A stretch of DNA of 64,000 nt from Dehalococcoidia bacterium (GTDB lineage Bacteria; Chloroflexota; Dehalococcoidia; Tepidiformales; Tepidiformaceae). The stretch lies in NCBI GenBank assembly GCA_020853755.1, contig JADYYG010000004.1:23463-87462 (forward strand), in the 5' to 3' direction. The notes under the pieces are model-generated. The model searched no databases. It saw only the letters and a list, made by a program, of their open reading frames with translations, and was not told the DNA's origin. Both the position numbers and the translations under genes were made by a program. Shown piece by piece: positions 54,189 through 62,373 of this stretch (its first letter is position 1; every line of letters begins with the position of its first letter).

Positions 54189-55204
54189 TGGCCGGCAGCA
54201 CCATCGACGTCCGCGGTGTTTCGCGCCGCTTCAAGGTGGGCAGCGAAGAGGTCTGGGCCGTCCACGACATCAACCTCTCTGTGGCGAGCGGCGAGTTCAT
54301 CGCGCTCATCGGCCGTTCCGGTTCGGGCAAGACAACCCTGCTGAACCTGATGGCCGGGCTCGACCGGCCGACTGAAGGCGAAATCAGCATCGACGGCGAA
54401 CGGGTGGACACGATGTCGGAGGGCCAGTTGGACCGGCTGCGGCGGCACAAGCTGGGCTTCGTCTTCCAGTCGTTCGGGCTGCTGCCGTTGCTTTCCGCGC
54501 GCGAAAACGTGGAGTTGCCGCTGCGCATCGCCGGGGTCGGCTATTCGGCACGGCAGGAGAAAGTGCAGCGCGCGCTCGACTTTGTGGGCCTCGGCCGGCG
54601 GGCGCACCACCGGCCATACGAACTTTCGGGCGGTGAGCAGCAGCGTGTGGCCATTGCCCGGGCGCTGGCCACGGAGCCGTCTCTCATCCTGGCCGACGAA
54701 CCGACCGGAGAACTGGACTCGGCGACGGCGACGGCGGTCTTCGGGTTGCTGCGCGAACTCGCGCGCACGCAGGGCATCACCATCGTCACCTGCACGCACG
54801 ACCGGCTGGTCATGGAACTCGCCAGCCGCGTGGAAGAACTCGCCGATGGGCGGCTCGTGACTGGCGAGCGGCGCGAAGTGTGGGACCGCATCCAGCAGCG
54901 GGAACGGAGCCCCTTCGCGGCGGCGCTGCCCGCTGCCGAAGGGATCGAAGAAGGTGGTGGGCTGTCCTCGCTGATCGGCGCGGACCTTTCGCAGTTCAAG
55001 CCGGCATCGGAGCGCGTAGTGCATGTGGCTGCGGAGCCGCACCCCGAGCCGCGCGCCGAGCAGCAGCCGAACCTGCGTTTCGGCGACCCGAGGCTGCGCG
55101 AGCACCAGCCGCCATCAGGGCCGGATGATGGTTCGCCGAGCGACGGCAACCCGGCCGAAGAGCCGGAAGACGATGCCAGCCGCTGGGCGCGGCCGCGCAG
55201 TTAG
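54188..55204 (+). CDS. ABC transporter ATP-binding protein with disordered tail
   Basis: A 338-residue LolD/MacB-type ATPase. It has Walker A GRSGSGKTT, signature LSGGEQQR and Walker [16 protein letters not shown]. After the core (about residue 230) comes a tail of about 100 residues rich in Pro, Glu and Asp, with no recognised domain. GTG 54188 overlaps the stop of the previous ATPase by one base. The two ATPases differ in their tails, so they may form a heterodimer under the two permeases. Confidence 0.9.
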   Translation: MAGSTIDVRGVSRRFKVGSEEVWAVHDINLSVASGEFIALIGRSGSGKTTLLNLMAGLDRPTEGEISIDGERVDTMSEGQLDRLRRHKLGFVFQSFGLLPLLSARENVELPLRIAGVGYSARQEKVQRALDFVGLGRRAHHRPYELSGGEQQRVAIARALATEPSLILADEPTGELDSATATAVFGLLRELARTQGITIVTCTHDRLVMELASRVEELADGRLVTGERREVWDRIQQRERSPFAAALPAAEGIEEGGGLSSLIGADLSQFKPASERVVHVAAEPHPEPRAEQQPNLRFGDPRLREHQPPSGPDDGSPSDGNPAEEPEDDASRWARPRS

Positions 55205-56010
55205 ACCAGCGCGCCGGCGGTGCGCAACGACCGGCTGAGCATCCGTAGGAGGCGGGTTCGCTCCTGCGGGATGCGCTCGCCGAGCCGCAAGGCGACCATC
55301 AGCGGCATCCAGAGCGCCAACGCCTCGCGGTCAACCGGGCCGTAGCCGGACTGGTAGCCGCGCCGGGCAGTGCTGCGCCCGGCGGCGATGAGCAATTGCT
55401 CGTGCCGTGGCGTGTCGTCGGGCGGCTCGCCGGCGTCGAAGGTGAGGAGTGAACGCGCGTGGTCGGCCATAGGGTGGCCGCTGGCCGCGTTCGAAAAGTC
55501 GATGACGACCGGCCCGGCGGGCGATTCGATGATGTTCCCGGGGTGCAGGTCCAGGTGGCAGAGACGGTCGCCGTCCGGGGCGAGCGCGAGAATTGCTTTG
55601 AGCCGCTCGCGCGCCGCTTCGGGGATGGTGTCCGATGTGCCGATGCGCTCTTCGACCAGCGCCCGCAGGTCACGAAGGCCGTCAGGGGCAGGCACGCCCG
55701 AGAGTTGGCGGTGTACCCGGCCCGTCGCGCGCCCAACCGCCCAGACGCGCCATGGTTTGCGGCTCGCGGCGGTAAGCCCGTCGAGGCCTTTGATTCGCTC
55801 CATGATGATGCCCGCCCGGCCCTCGATGATCGTTGTCCCAAAGACCGCCGGGGTGGGGATACCGGCCGCCCGGGCTGCCTGCTGGCCGGCGACCTCGCGG
55901 TCCGGGCGGTGAGCAGGGTCCCGCATGAGCTTGATGATGCGGCCGGGGCCGTATTCGAACACTTCAGCGGCGCGGCCGCTTCCGAGCCGTGCGCCAGGGC
56001 TTTCAGACAT
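55201..56010 (-). CDS. APH-family phosphotransferase
   Basis: A 269-residue kinase-like protein. It has an N-terminal lobe with GRAAEVFEYG, the catalytic loop CHLDLHPGN (151-159) and Mg-binding Asp171 (VVIDFSNA). It is more like the small bacterial phosphotransferase group than the one at 11127. It ends within four bases of the convergent ATPase stop. Substrate unknown. Confidence 0.85.
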   Translation of the reverse strand: MSESPGARLGSGRAAEVFEYGPGRIIKLMRDPAHRPDREVAGQQAARAAGIPTPAVFGTTIIEGRAGIIMERIKGLDGLTAASRKPWRVWAVGRATGRVHRQLSGVPAPDGLRDLRALVEERIGTSDTIPEAARERLKAILALAPDGDRLCHLDLHPGNIIESPAGPVVIDFSNAASGHPMADHARSLLTFDAGEPPDDTPRHEQLLIAAGRSTARRGYQSGYGPVDREALALWMPLMVALRLGERIPQERTRLLRMLSRSLRTAGALV

Positions 56011-56087
56011 GTTTCCTCCGTGCCTGTGCCCCTCTCGTGCGGATAGCGTAACGGAGCGGCGGGCACGCGAGTAGCTGTCCTGTCACA

Positions 56088-56099
56088 GAACAAATGTTC
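56088..56099. promoter_or_regulatory. LexA-type SOS box upstream of dnaE2
   Basis: GAACAAATGTTC has the GAAC-N4-GTTC pattern of Gram-positive-type LexA boxes, and the two flanking bases extend the palindrome. A TATACT -10 (56100-56105) follows at once, so a bound repressor would cover the promoter. The same arrangement occurs at imuB (62201-62218). Confidence 0.85.
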
Positions 56100-56105
56100 T
56101 ATACT
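56100..56105 (+). promoter_or_regulatory. -10 element of the dnaE2 promoter
   Basis: TATACT lies six bases before ATG 56112, which makes the transcript start at or beside the start codon (leaderless). No convincing -35 element was seen. Confidence 0.6.
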
Positions 56106-56111
56106 CACCAA

Positions 56112-59100
56112 ATGGCTCAGCAACTGTCGGCGCGGCCGCTCGATGACGAACTCGTGCCGGTGTACGTCGAACTCCACGTCCACTCCTGCTGGTCGCTGCG
56201 CGAAGGGGCGAGCACGACCGACGAACTGATCGACCGCGCGGTGCAACTGGGCTACCCCGCGCTCGCCCTCACTGACCACGACAACCTCTACGGGGCGATG
56301 GAGTTCGCGAAGGCTGCGAAAGAGCGGAACGTGCGCCCCATCACCGGCGCCGAACTAACCGTACTGGGCCCGGCGCTGCCAGAGCCGGCTCACGTCACGG
56401 TCCTCGCAGCCGATGTCGAGGGCTACCGGAACCTCTGCCGCCTGCTCAGCCGTGCCTACCGCGTCCACGGGAAGGACACGCCGATCGTCGACGAGGACTG
56501 GCTGTTCGAACTGAACGCGGGCCTGGTTGTCCTCTCCGGCTGCGATGCGTCGGCGCTTGCGCGAGTGGTGCTGGCCCAGCCGCTGGCCGCGAAAGCCCTC
56601 GCCCGGCGCTACCGGGAGGTGTTCGGTGACCGCTACTACATCGAACTGCAGAGCCACGATGTCTTCGGCGACGCTGAACGCATGGCCGCGCTCGCCGGCC
56701 TCGCCGAGGAGTTGGGCATCGAAGTGGTGGCGACGAACAACGTCCACTACCACGTTCGCACCCGCCACCGGCTGAACGATGTGCTGGTTGCGGTGCGCCA
56801 CCGGCTCACGCTGGACACCTCGCACGAGGTTCGCCGGGCCAATTCCGAGTATTTCCTCAAGTCCGGCGAGGAGATGCGGCGCCGGTTCGCCCGCTACCCG
56901 CAGGCCATCGCAAACACCGGGCGAATCGCCGAGCGCTGCTCCTTCGACCTGACCACGGATCTGCCCTACACGCTGCCGGACTACCCGGTGCCGGAGGGAA
57001 CGACGCTCGACACGCACCTGCGCGGCATCTGCGAGCGGGCGTTCCGGCGGAAGTACCACCCTTCCGAGGGTGCGATCTACGGCGAAGCCAAGGACCGCCT
57101 TGAGCGGGAGCTGGCGCTCATCGAGAAGCACCGCCTGGCCGGGTTCTTCCTGATTTACTGGGATCTCCTCGAACTGGTGAACCAGGTCGCGGTGGAGATT
57201 CACGGCCGCGACCCGAGGCTTGCCCCGGACGAACGGCCGGTTGGGCGCGGCCGCGGATCCTCGGTCAGTTCCATCGTCTGCTACCTCATCGGGCTCTCGC
57301 ATATTGACCCGGTGCGGAACAACCTCTACCTCGAGCGCTTCCTCAACGAGGAGTTGCACTCCCTGCCGGACATCGACCTTGACTTCCCGCGCGATATCCG
57401 CGACCAGGTGCTGCAGCAGATCTATGACCGCTACGGTCCCGAGCACGCAGCCATCGTGGCGGCCTTCCCCACCTACCGGTTCCGCAGCGCCGTCCTCGAT
57501 ATCGGGAAGGCGCTTGGCCTGCCGCTGCCAGTGCTCGCCAAGCTGAACAAGCTCGGCGGGAACTTCGCCAGCGCGACGGAGATCGCCCAGGAGATGAGCC
57601 GCATCCCCGAGCTGCGCAAGCTCACCGGGGCCCCGATCTGGCGCGACATGGTGGAGTTGGCCGGGCAGGCGGCGGGCTTCCCGCGCCACATCGGCCAGCA
57701 CGTTGGGGGCGTCGTCATCTCGGCCGAACCGCTCTCCTCGGTGGTCCCGGTGGAACCCGCGCGCATGGACGGCCGCTTCGTCTGCCAGTGGGATAAGGAT
57801 TCGGTCGACGATGCGCGTTTCGTGAAAATCGACTTCCTCGCGCTTGGCATGCTCTCCGCCGTCGACGAGTGTCTCGACATCATCGAAGAGGTGAAGGGCA
57901 TCCGCGTGGACCTCGGGCGAATCCCTCACGACAGCCCGGAGATCTACGCCTCGATCCAGGAAGGGGACACGATGGGCGTGTTCCAGATCGAAAGCCGCGC
58001 CCAGGTGCAGACGCTGCCGCGGACGCAGCCGAATAACCTCGATGACCTTGCCGTGCAGGTCGCGATTATCCGCCCGGGGCCGATCATGGCGGGTGCGTTC
58101 CGGCCGTACATGCTCTACCGCGAGGCCCTCGCGCGCGGCGAGCAGATTGAGGTGGACTACGGCCACCCGGAACTCGCGCCGAAGCTTGCCTGGTGCCTCG
58201 CTGAAACCCTTGGGCACGTGCTCTACCAGGACCAGGTGCTCCAGATCGCGACGTCAGTGGCGGGATTCACCCCCGGCCAGGCTGACCGTCTGCGCCGGGC
58301 GATGAGCCGGAAGCGCTCGTCCGAGGCGATGCAGGCGATCGCCAGCGAGTTCTACGAAGGGACGGACCGCGAGGGACTCAGCCGGGAAGCGGCGAAGGTC
58401 GCGTTCGACAAGATGGCGGCGTTCGCGGCCTTCGGCTTCCCCAAGAGCCACGCGGTGGCCTTCGCGCTGCTCGCCTACGAATCTGCATGGCTGCGCTACC
58501 ACCATCCGGCGGCCTACTACAGTGCGCTGCTCAACGCCCAGCCGATGGGTTTCTACGCGCCCGAGGTGCTCGCACAGGATGCGGCCCGCCACGGGATTGA
58601 GGTGCTCCCGCCGGAGATTAACCAGAGCCGCGCCGGGGCGTACCCGGAGGATGGCAACGTCCGGCTTGGACTCCTGCAGGTGAAGGGTATGGGCGGCGGC
58701 TGGCAGGATGTGCGCCAACACCATCGCATCCCGGGGTATACCACGCTGCCGGCACAAATCGTCGCCGAGCGCGCGGCGAACGGGCCGTACCGGTCGGTGC
58801 GGGACTTTCTCGTGCGCTCGCCGGTTTCGCGGGAGCAGGCCGAGATGCTCATCCGGGCGGGCGCGATGGAGGGCTTTGGCCTGCCCCGCCGCGAACTGCT
58901 CTGGCAACTCGGGCTGCTGACCGAAGCGCGGCCGGCGCCCGCAGCTGTGCCCGGGCGGCTGCAACTCGCGCTCGACCTGCCGACGGCGCAGGACATGGCG
59001 GAGCTGCCGGGGCTTTCGCCATGGCAAACGCTGGCCTGGGACGTGGAACGGCTCGGCCTCAGCCCGGGGCGCCACCCGATGCAACTGGTGAGGCCGCTCC

Positions 59101-59453
59101 TTCACGAAGGGCTTATCACGAGCCGCCACCTTGGCGGGGTGCACAACCCGAACCGCCTGCCCGGGGGGATGGTGGTGGAGATGGCCGGCATGGTGGTCAC
59201 GCGCCAGCGGCCTTCGACGGCCAGCGGGGTGATGTTCATGCTGCTCGAAGACGAATTCGGGCTCGCCAACGTAGTTGTCTACACGCCGTTGCAGGAGCGC
59301 CAGCGCGAACTGGTCCGAGGCGCGCCGTTCGTCATCGTCCGGGGGCGCGTGGACAACGAGCAGAGCGGCTTCCCGAACATCATCGCCGACTCATTTCGGC
59401 GCTGCCCGCTGCCGGGATTTATCGAGGAAGTGCCGTCGCACAACTTCGGCTGA
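56112..59453 (+). CDS. dnaE2: Error-prone DNA polymerase III alpha subunit
   Basis: A 1113-residue C-family polymerase of the DnaE2 type that does mutagenic synthesis across DNA damage. The N-terminal PHP domain has His22, His24 (ELHVHS) and Asp55-His56-Asp57 (LTDHDN). The catalytic palm motif PDIDLDF contains Asp420, Asp422 and Asp424. A helix-hairpin-helix and OB region end in PSHNFG. A LexA box and -10 sit just before its ATG, as with imuB, so the gene belongs to the SOS regulon. The replicative dnaE is presumably elsewhere. Confidence 0.93.
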   Translation: MAQQLSARPLDDELVPVYVELHVHSCWSLREGASTTDELIDRAVQLGYPALALTDHDNLYGAMEFAKAAKERNVRPITGAELTVLGPALPEPAHVTVLAADVEGYRNLCRLLSRAYRVHGKDTPIVDEDWLFELNAGLVVLSGCDASALARVVLAQPLAAKALARRYREVFGDRYYIELQSHDVFGDAERMAALAGLAEELGIEVVATNNVHYHVRTRHRLNDVLVAVRHRLTLDTSHEVRRANSEYFLKSGEEMRRRFARYPQAIANTGRIAERCSFDLTTDLPYTLPDYPVPEGTTLDTHLRGICERAFRRKYHPSEGAIYGEAKDRLERELALIEKHRLAGFFLIYWDLLELVNQVAVEIHGRDPRLAPDERPVGRGRGSSVSSIVCYLIGLSHIDPVRNNLYLERFLNEELHSLPDIDLDFPRDIRDQVLQQIYDRYGPEHAAIVAAFPTYRFRSAVLDIGKALGLPLPVLAKLNKLGGNFASATEIAQEMSRIPELRKLTGAPIWRDMVELAGQAAGFPRHIGQHVGGVVISAEPLSSVVPVEPARMDGRFVCQWDKDSVDDARFVKIDFLALGMLSAVDECLDIIEEVKGIRVDLGRIPHDSPEIYASIQEGDTMGVFQIESRAQVQTLPRTQPNNLDDLAVQVAIIRPGPIMAGAFRPYMLYREALARGEQIEVDYGHPELAPKLAWCLAETLGHVLYQDQVLQIATSVAGFTPGQADRLRRAMSRKRSSEAMQAIASEFYEGTDREGLSREAAKVAFDKMAAFAAFGFPKSHAVAFALLAYESAWLRYHHPAAYYSALLNAQPMGFYAPEVLAQDAARHGIEVLPPEINQSRAGAYPEDGNVRLGLLQVKGMGGGWQDVRQHHRIPGYTTLPAQIVAERAANGPYRSVRDFLVRSPVSREQAEMLIRAGAMEGFGLPRRELLWQLGLLTEARPAPAAVPGRLQLALDLPTAQDMAELPGLSPWQTLAWDVERLGLSPGRHPMQLVRPLLHEGLITSRHLGGVHNPNRLPGGMVVEMAGMVVTRQRPSTASGVMFMLLEDEFGLANVVVYTPLQERQRELVRGAPFVIVRGRVDNEQSGFPNIIADSFRRCPLPGFIEEVPSHNFG

Positions 59454-59467
59454 CCGCGTACCCAGCC

Positions 59468-60652
59468 TCAGAGCATCTCCGCGATGGCGTCGGCAATCAC
59501 GCTCACCGCGTGTTCGATGGTCGCCGGGTCGGCGGCGGTAAAGTTCATCCGCAGGGTGGCGGCGCCAACTTCGTCGTTGACGTAAAAGTAGCGGCCGGGC
59601 ACGAAGGCAACCCCTCGTTCAACGACGCGCGCCTGGAGTTCGATCGCGTCGAACCCCTTCGGACCTTCGATCCAGACGAACATGCCGCCCTCCGGCCGTG
59701 ACCAGGTGAAGTCCTCCGGGAGGTGCCGTTCGAGGGCTTCGAGCATGGCCTGTTGGCGGGGTGCGTACAGCTCGATGATCTTCGGGAGCTGGCGGTCGAG
59801 GTAGCCGCCGCTGAGGTATTCCGCGGCGAGGGCCTGAGCGAGCGTGTTCGTATGCAGGTCCACGCCCTGGCGGCCCGTCACCAGCCAGCGCTGGATGAAC
59901 TCGGGCGCGACACAGACGCCGATGCGCAGGCCGGGCGCGAACGTCTTCGAGAGCGTCGTCGAATAGACCACGTTGTCCGGCGCCAGGGACTTGATTGGCG
60001 GCACGCGTTCTCCGGCGTAGCGAAGGTCGCTGTAGGGGTCGTCTTCGAGGAGGAGCGTGCCGTGGCGCTGGAGGATCTCGGCGACCCGCTTGCGGCGTGC
60101 CAGCGGGAGGGTGCGGCCCGTGGGATTCTGGAACGTGGGCACGAGATAAACGAACTTCACGCGCTGGCGTGACAGCACGTCGTCGAGTGATTCGGGGATG
60201 AGGCCGTCCTCGTCCGTTTCGATCTCGACGTAACGTGGTTCGTAGGGATTGAACGCCTGGAGCGCCCCGAGGTAAGTCGGCGCTTCGACCGCGATGCAAT
60301 CACCGGGTGAGATGAGGATCTTGCCGACGCCGTCGAGCAGGCTCTGGGAGCCGCTCATGATGAGCACGCCGTCGCTGGTGGTTTGCACGCCGCGGGCCGC
60401 GAGATGCGGGACCAGCGCCTGGCGCAGCGGCTCCCAGCCTTCGCTCGCATCGTACTGAAGCGCTTTCGAGCCGTACTTGCCGAGCACCGAGCCCAGCAGT
60501 TCTTCCATGATCTCGAGGGGAAAACTCTCCGCCGCGGGCAGCCCGCCGGCCAGCGAGATCATCCCGGGCGACGAGGCGACCTTGAGGATTTCGCGGATGG
60601 CGCTGGCCTGCATGAGATGGGTGCGCGTGGCGAGGAGCGTTTCGTAATCCAT
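59468..60652 (-). CDS. PLP-dependent aminotransferase
   Basis: A 394-residue fold-type I aminotransferase of the 2-aminoadipate/MocR-like group. The PLP lysine is in YSTTLSKTFAPGLRIG, and AVEAPTYLGALQAFNPY and VYLVPTFQNPTGRTLP are family blocks. ATG 60652 (MDYETLL) is chosen as it fits the family start; an in-frame ATG at 60664 also exists. It lies between the SOS genes but has no obvious role in them. Confidence 0.88.
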   Translation of the reverse strand: MDYETLLATRTHLMQASAIREILKVASSPGMISLAGGLPAAESFPLEIMEELLGSVLGKYGSKALQYDASEGWEPLRQALVPHLAARGVQTTSDGVLIMSGSQSLLDGVGKILISPGDCIAVEAPTYLGALQAFNPYEPRYVEIETDEDGLIPESLDDVLSRQRVKFVYLVPTFQNPTGRTLPLARRKRVAEILQRHGTLLLEDDPYSDLRYAGERVPPIKSLAPDNVVYSTTLSKTFAPGLRIGVCVAPEFIQRWLVTGRQGVDLHTNTLAQALAAEYLSGGYLDRQLPKIIELYAPRQQAMLEALERHLPEDFTWSRPEGGMFVWIEGPKGFDAIELQARVVERGVAFVPGRYFYVNDEVGAATLRMNFTAADPATIEHAVSVIADAIAEML

Positions 60653-60691
60653 GCCATGCAGCATAGCTTGGGGTTGCCGCAGACGCTGCGG

Positions 60692-61024
60692 TTACGTCCG
60701 GCGACCGCCTTTGACGATGGTCCGGCCCTGGTGCGGGCCGTCGTATCCCTGGACGAACCAGCCGCCCCCGATGAGGTCGTGGTAGAGGGTGATGCGCCGG
60801 CCGTTTTCGAGTTCGACAGCGAAGTAGCGGCGGGAGATTTCGTCGCGCCACCACTCGTCGTCGATGCGCCAGTGGCCGTGGATGGTGCGGATGTTCACGA
60901 ACCGGCCCTGGACCACGATGGCGGCCGGTTCGCCCGTGACGGTTGCCTCGACGACGGCTGGCCGGGGCTGGTTCAGGAGCCGTAGGCCACGAGGGCCACC
61001 TGCCGCTCGGGGATCCTCGACCAT
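60692..61024 (-). CDS. DUF6504-like protein, imuB partner
   Basis: A 110-residue protein with beta-rich IVVQGRFVNIRTIHGHWRID and WWRDEISRRYFAVELENGRRITLYHD segments, as in DUF6504. Such genes lie next to Y-family polymerase genes in the lesion-bypass cassettes of Actinobacteria and related phyla, as I recall them. Its ATG has a GGAGG seven bases upstream, inside the last part of imuB, and the two frames overlap by 52 bases. Role is inferred from context. Confidence 0.7.
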   Translation of the reverse strand: MVEDPRAAGGPRGLRLLNQPRPAVVEATVTGEPAAIVVQGRFVNIRTIHGHWRIDDEWWRDEISRRYFAVELENGRRITLYHDLIGGGWFVQGYDGPHQGRTIVKGGRRT

Positions 61025-62190
61025 GGCTGCACCTCCACGATGCGGTAAACCTGCGCTTCGCCGGCGCGGGCGTTGAGTTGTTCGATGGACTGTTCGAGTT
61101 CGCGCTGGCGGCGCGGGCCAATCTGCCAGAGGTTGGCCTGGTGGGCGTATTCGCTGCAGAGCCCGGAGAGCGTGACGCCAACGCCTACAGCCGCGGCATC
61201 GAGTTCGAGCCGTTCGATTTTCCCGCGGAGGACGAAGAGCATACGGCTGGCGTCGCTCGTTGGTTCACGGAAGACGACTCGCCGCGAGACCTGTTCGCCG
61301 CTTTCGAGGCCCAGCCACCAATCGACCTTGCGGACGGTCTGGCCGCGGACGTCTTCGTGGGCGAGGGCGCGGTTCAGCAGCGCTTCGGTGCCAACTACCA
61401 GCGGCTCACTCGATGCCGCCGGGGCGGGCAGGTCGAGTTCCTCGGTCACCTGTACCTCTTCGCGCTGGGGAAGGATGCGGGAGTGGTCTTCGCCACGCGC
61501 CAGGGCGCGCGCACGTGCGCCGTCGGGGCCGAACTGCGCCTGCATCGCCGAGACGGGTATTTCGGCCACCTGGCCGAGCCATTCGAGCCCGAAGAGCCGC
61601 AGCCGCACGAGCATCACGGGGTCGACCGGGAGGACGTCGATCGGCGCGCGGGCGAGGAAGTCGCGTTCGGCGCCGGCGGGAACGAGATGGATTTTGGATT
61701 TTTGATTTTGGATTTTGGATTGGTGGTTCTGCGCTGCCACGTGGGCGACGAACACGCTTGCCGCTGCTCCGAGTTGCACCGGCAAACGCGTAGCCGCCGA
61801 GATGCTCTCGTGGAGTTGGACCAGGTATTCCTCGTCGCTCAGGCCGTGGAGCCGGGCAAGGCCGCGAACCTCGAAGTGCAGGTGGCCCGGGGCGACGGCT
61901 TCGACCAGCGGGCTGCGTTCGCGCACGAGGCCAGCCAGCAACTGGGCTTCGGTGCGGGCGAACCGCTCCTGGACGGGGAGGAAGACGGCGTTCGGGCAGA
62001 GCGCCAGCGCACGCCGGAGGGTTGTCCCGGCGGCAACACCGGCAGCCGCGGCCTCGGGCGAGCAGGCGGTGACGACGGCGTGCTCCTCAGGCGCGCCGCC
62101 AACAATGACGGCCCGGCCAGCCAGTTCCGGGTGTTCACGCCGGGCCAGGGCGACGAGGAAGTTGGGGACAACGAGGCAAGCCACTTCCAT
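60973..62190 (-). CDS. imuB: Y-family polymerase, ImuB-type (catalytically degenerate)
   Basis: A 405-residue Y-family protein. At the first catalytic block, where active enzymes have DFDxFFA, it reads VVPNFLVALA, and the later SIDEAYLD position reads APGHLHFE; the acidic residues that bind Mg are gone. This is the state of ImuB, a non-catalytic partner of DnaE2. A stretch of 16 residues (about 154-169, AQNHQSKIQNQKSKIH) is the translated heptanucleotide repeat and must be a recent insertion. A LexA box and TATACT precede the ATG. Confidence 0.85.
   Translation of the reverse strand: MEVACLVVPNFLVALARREHPELAGRAVIVGGAPEEHAVVTACSPEAAAAGVAAGTTLRRALALCPNAVFLPVQERFARTEAQLLAGLVRERSPLVEAVAPGHLHFEVRGLARLHGLSDEEYLVQLHESISAATRLPVQLGAAASVFVAHVAAQNHQSKIQNQKSKIHLVPAGAERDFLARAPIDVLPVDPVMLVRLRLFGLEWLGQVAEIPVSAMQAQFGPDGARARALARGEDHSRILPQREEVQVTEELDLPAPAASSEPLVVGTEALLNRALAHEDVRGQTVRKVDWWLGLESGEQVSRRVVFREPTSDASRMLFVLRGKIERLELDAAAVGVGVTLSGLCSEYAHQANLWQIGPRRQRELEQSIEQLNARAGEAQVYRIVEVQPWSRIPERQVALVAYGS
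61689..61724. repeat. GGATTTT-type repeat inside imuB
   Basis: About 36 bases of GGATTTT-like units with a slightly altered middle, in the imuB gene. It is read in frame and adds Gln/Lys/Ser-rich residues. It is the same unit as in the inverted repeat at 25325-25519 and AT-rich against its host gene. Confidence 0.75.
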
Positions 62191-62200
62191 GGGATCAGGA

Positions 62201-62206
62201 AGTATA
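62201..62206 (-). promoter_or_regulatory. -10 element of the imuB promoter
   Basis: TATACT on the minus strand directly follows the LexA box and lies ten bases before ATG 62190, so the transcript has little or no leader. No clear -35 was seen. Confidence 0.55.
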
Positions 62207-62218
62207 GAACAGGTGTTC
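62207..62218. promoter_or_regulatory. LexA-type SOS box upstream of imuB
   Basis: On the minus strand this reads GAACACCTGTTC, followed at once by TATACT. This is the same module as upstream of dnaE2. Two such sites at the two lesion-bypass genes are strong mutual support. Confidence 0.85.
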
Positions 62219-62373
62219 GATACCTAGGATGAGGCGCCGTCACCCCGTGTGTTGGCCGCCCACAAAGTTCGAGCCGCGCACGACGCTCCTACAGACAAGC
62301 GAAGTAAGCGGGTGGGTGAAACCGGGTAACCCGTGGTCGTTGGAATGACCGCCCGCTGCGTGTGCGGCCCAGA
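62219..62373. other. Intergenic gap, nothing clear
   Basis: 155 bases between the DUF1385 stop and the imuB control region. A perfect small palindrome CGGGTAACCCG (62323-62333) and a GGTC/GACC pair are present. I looked for tRNA, SRP RNA and other known RNA signatures and saw none. Confidence 0.3.

Noticed and set aside
56355..58217. 620-codon open frame on the minus strand inside dnaE2
   Set aside because: It is the antisense shadow of a well-supported GC-rich gene; its translation is low-complexity and matches no family.
62219..62373. Small structured RNA or tRNA
   Set aside because: Short palindromes only; no tRNA T-loop, SRP or known riboswitch core was seen.
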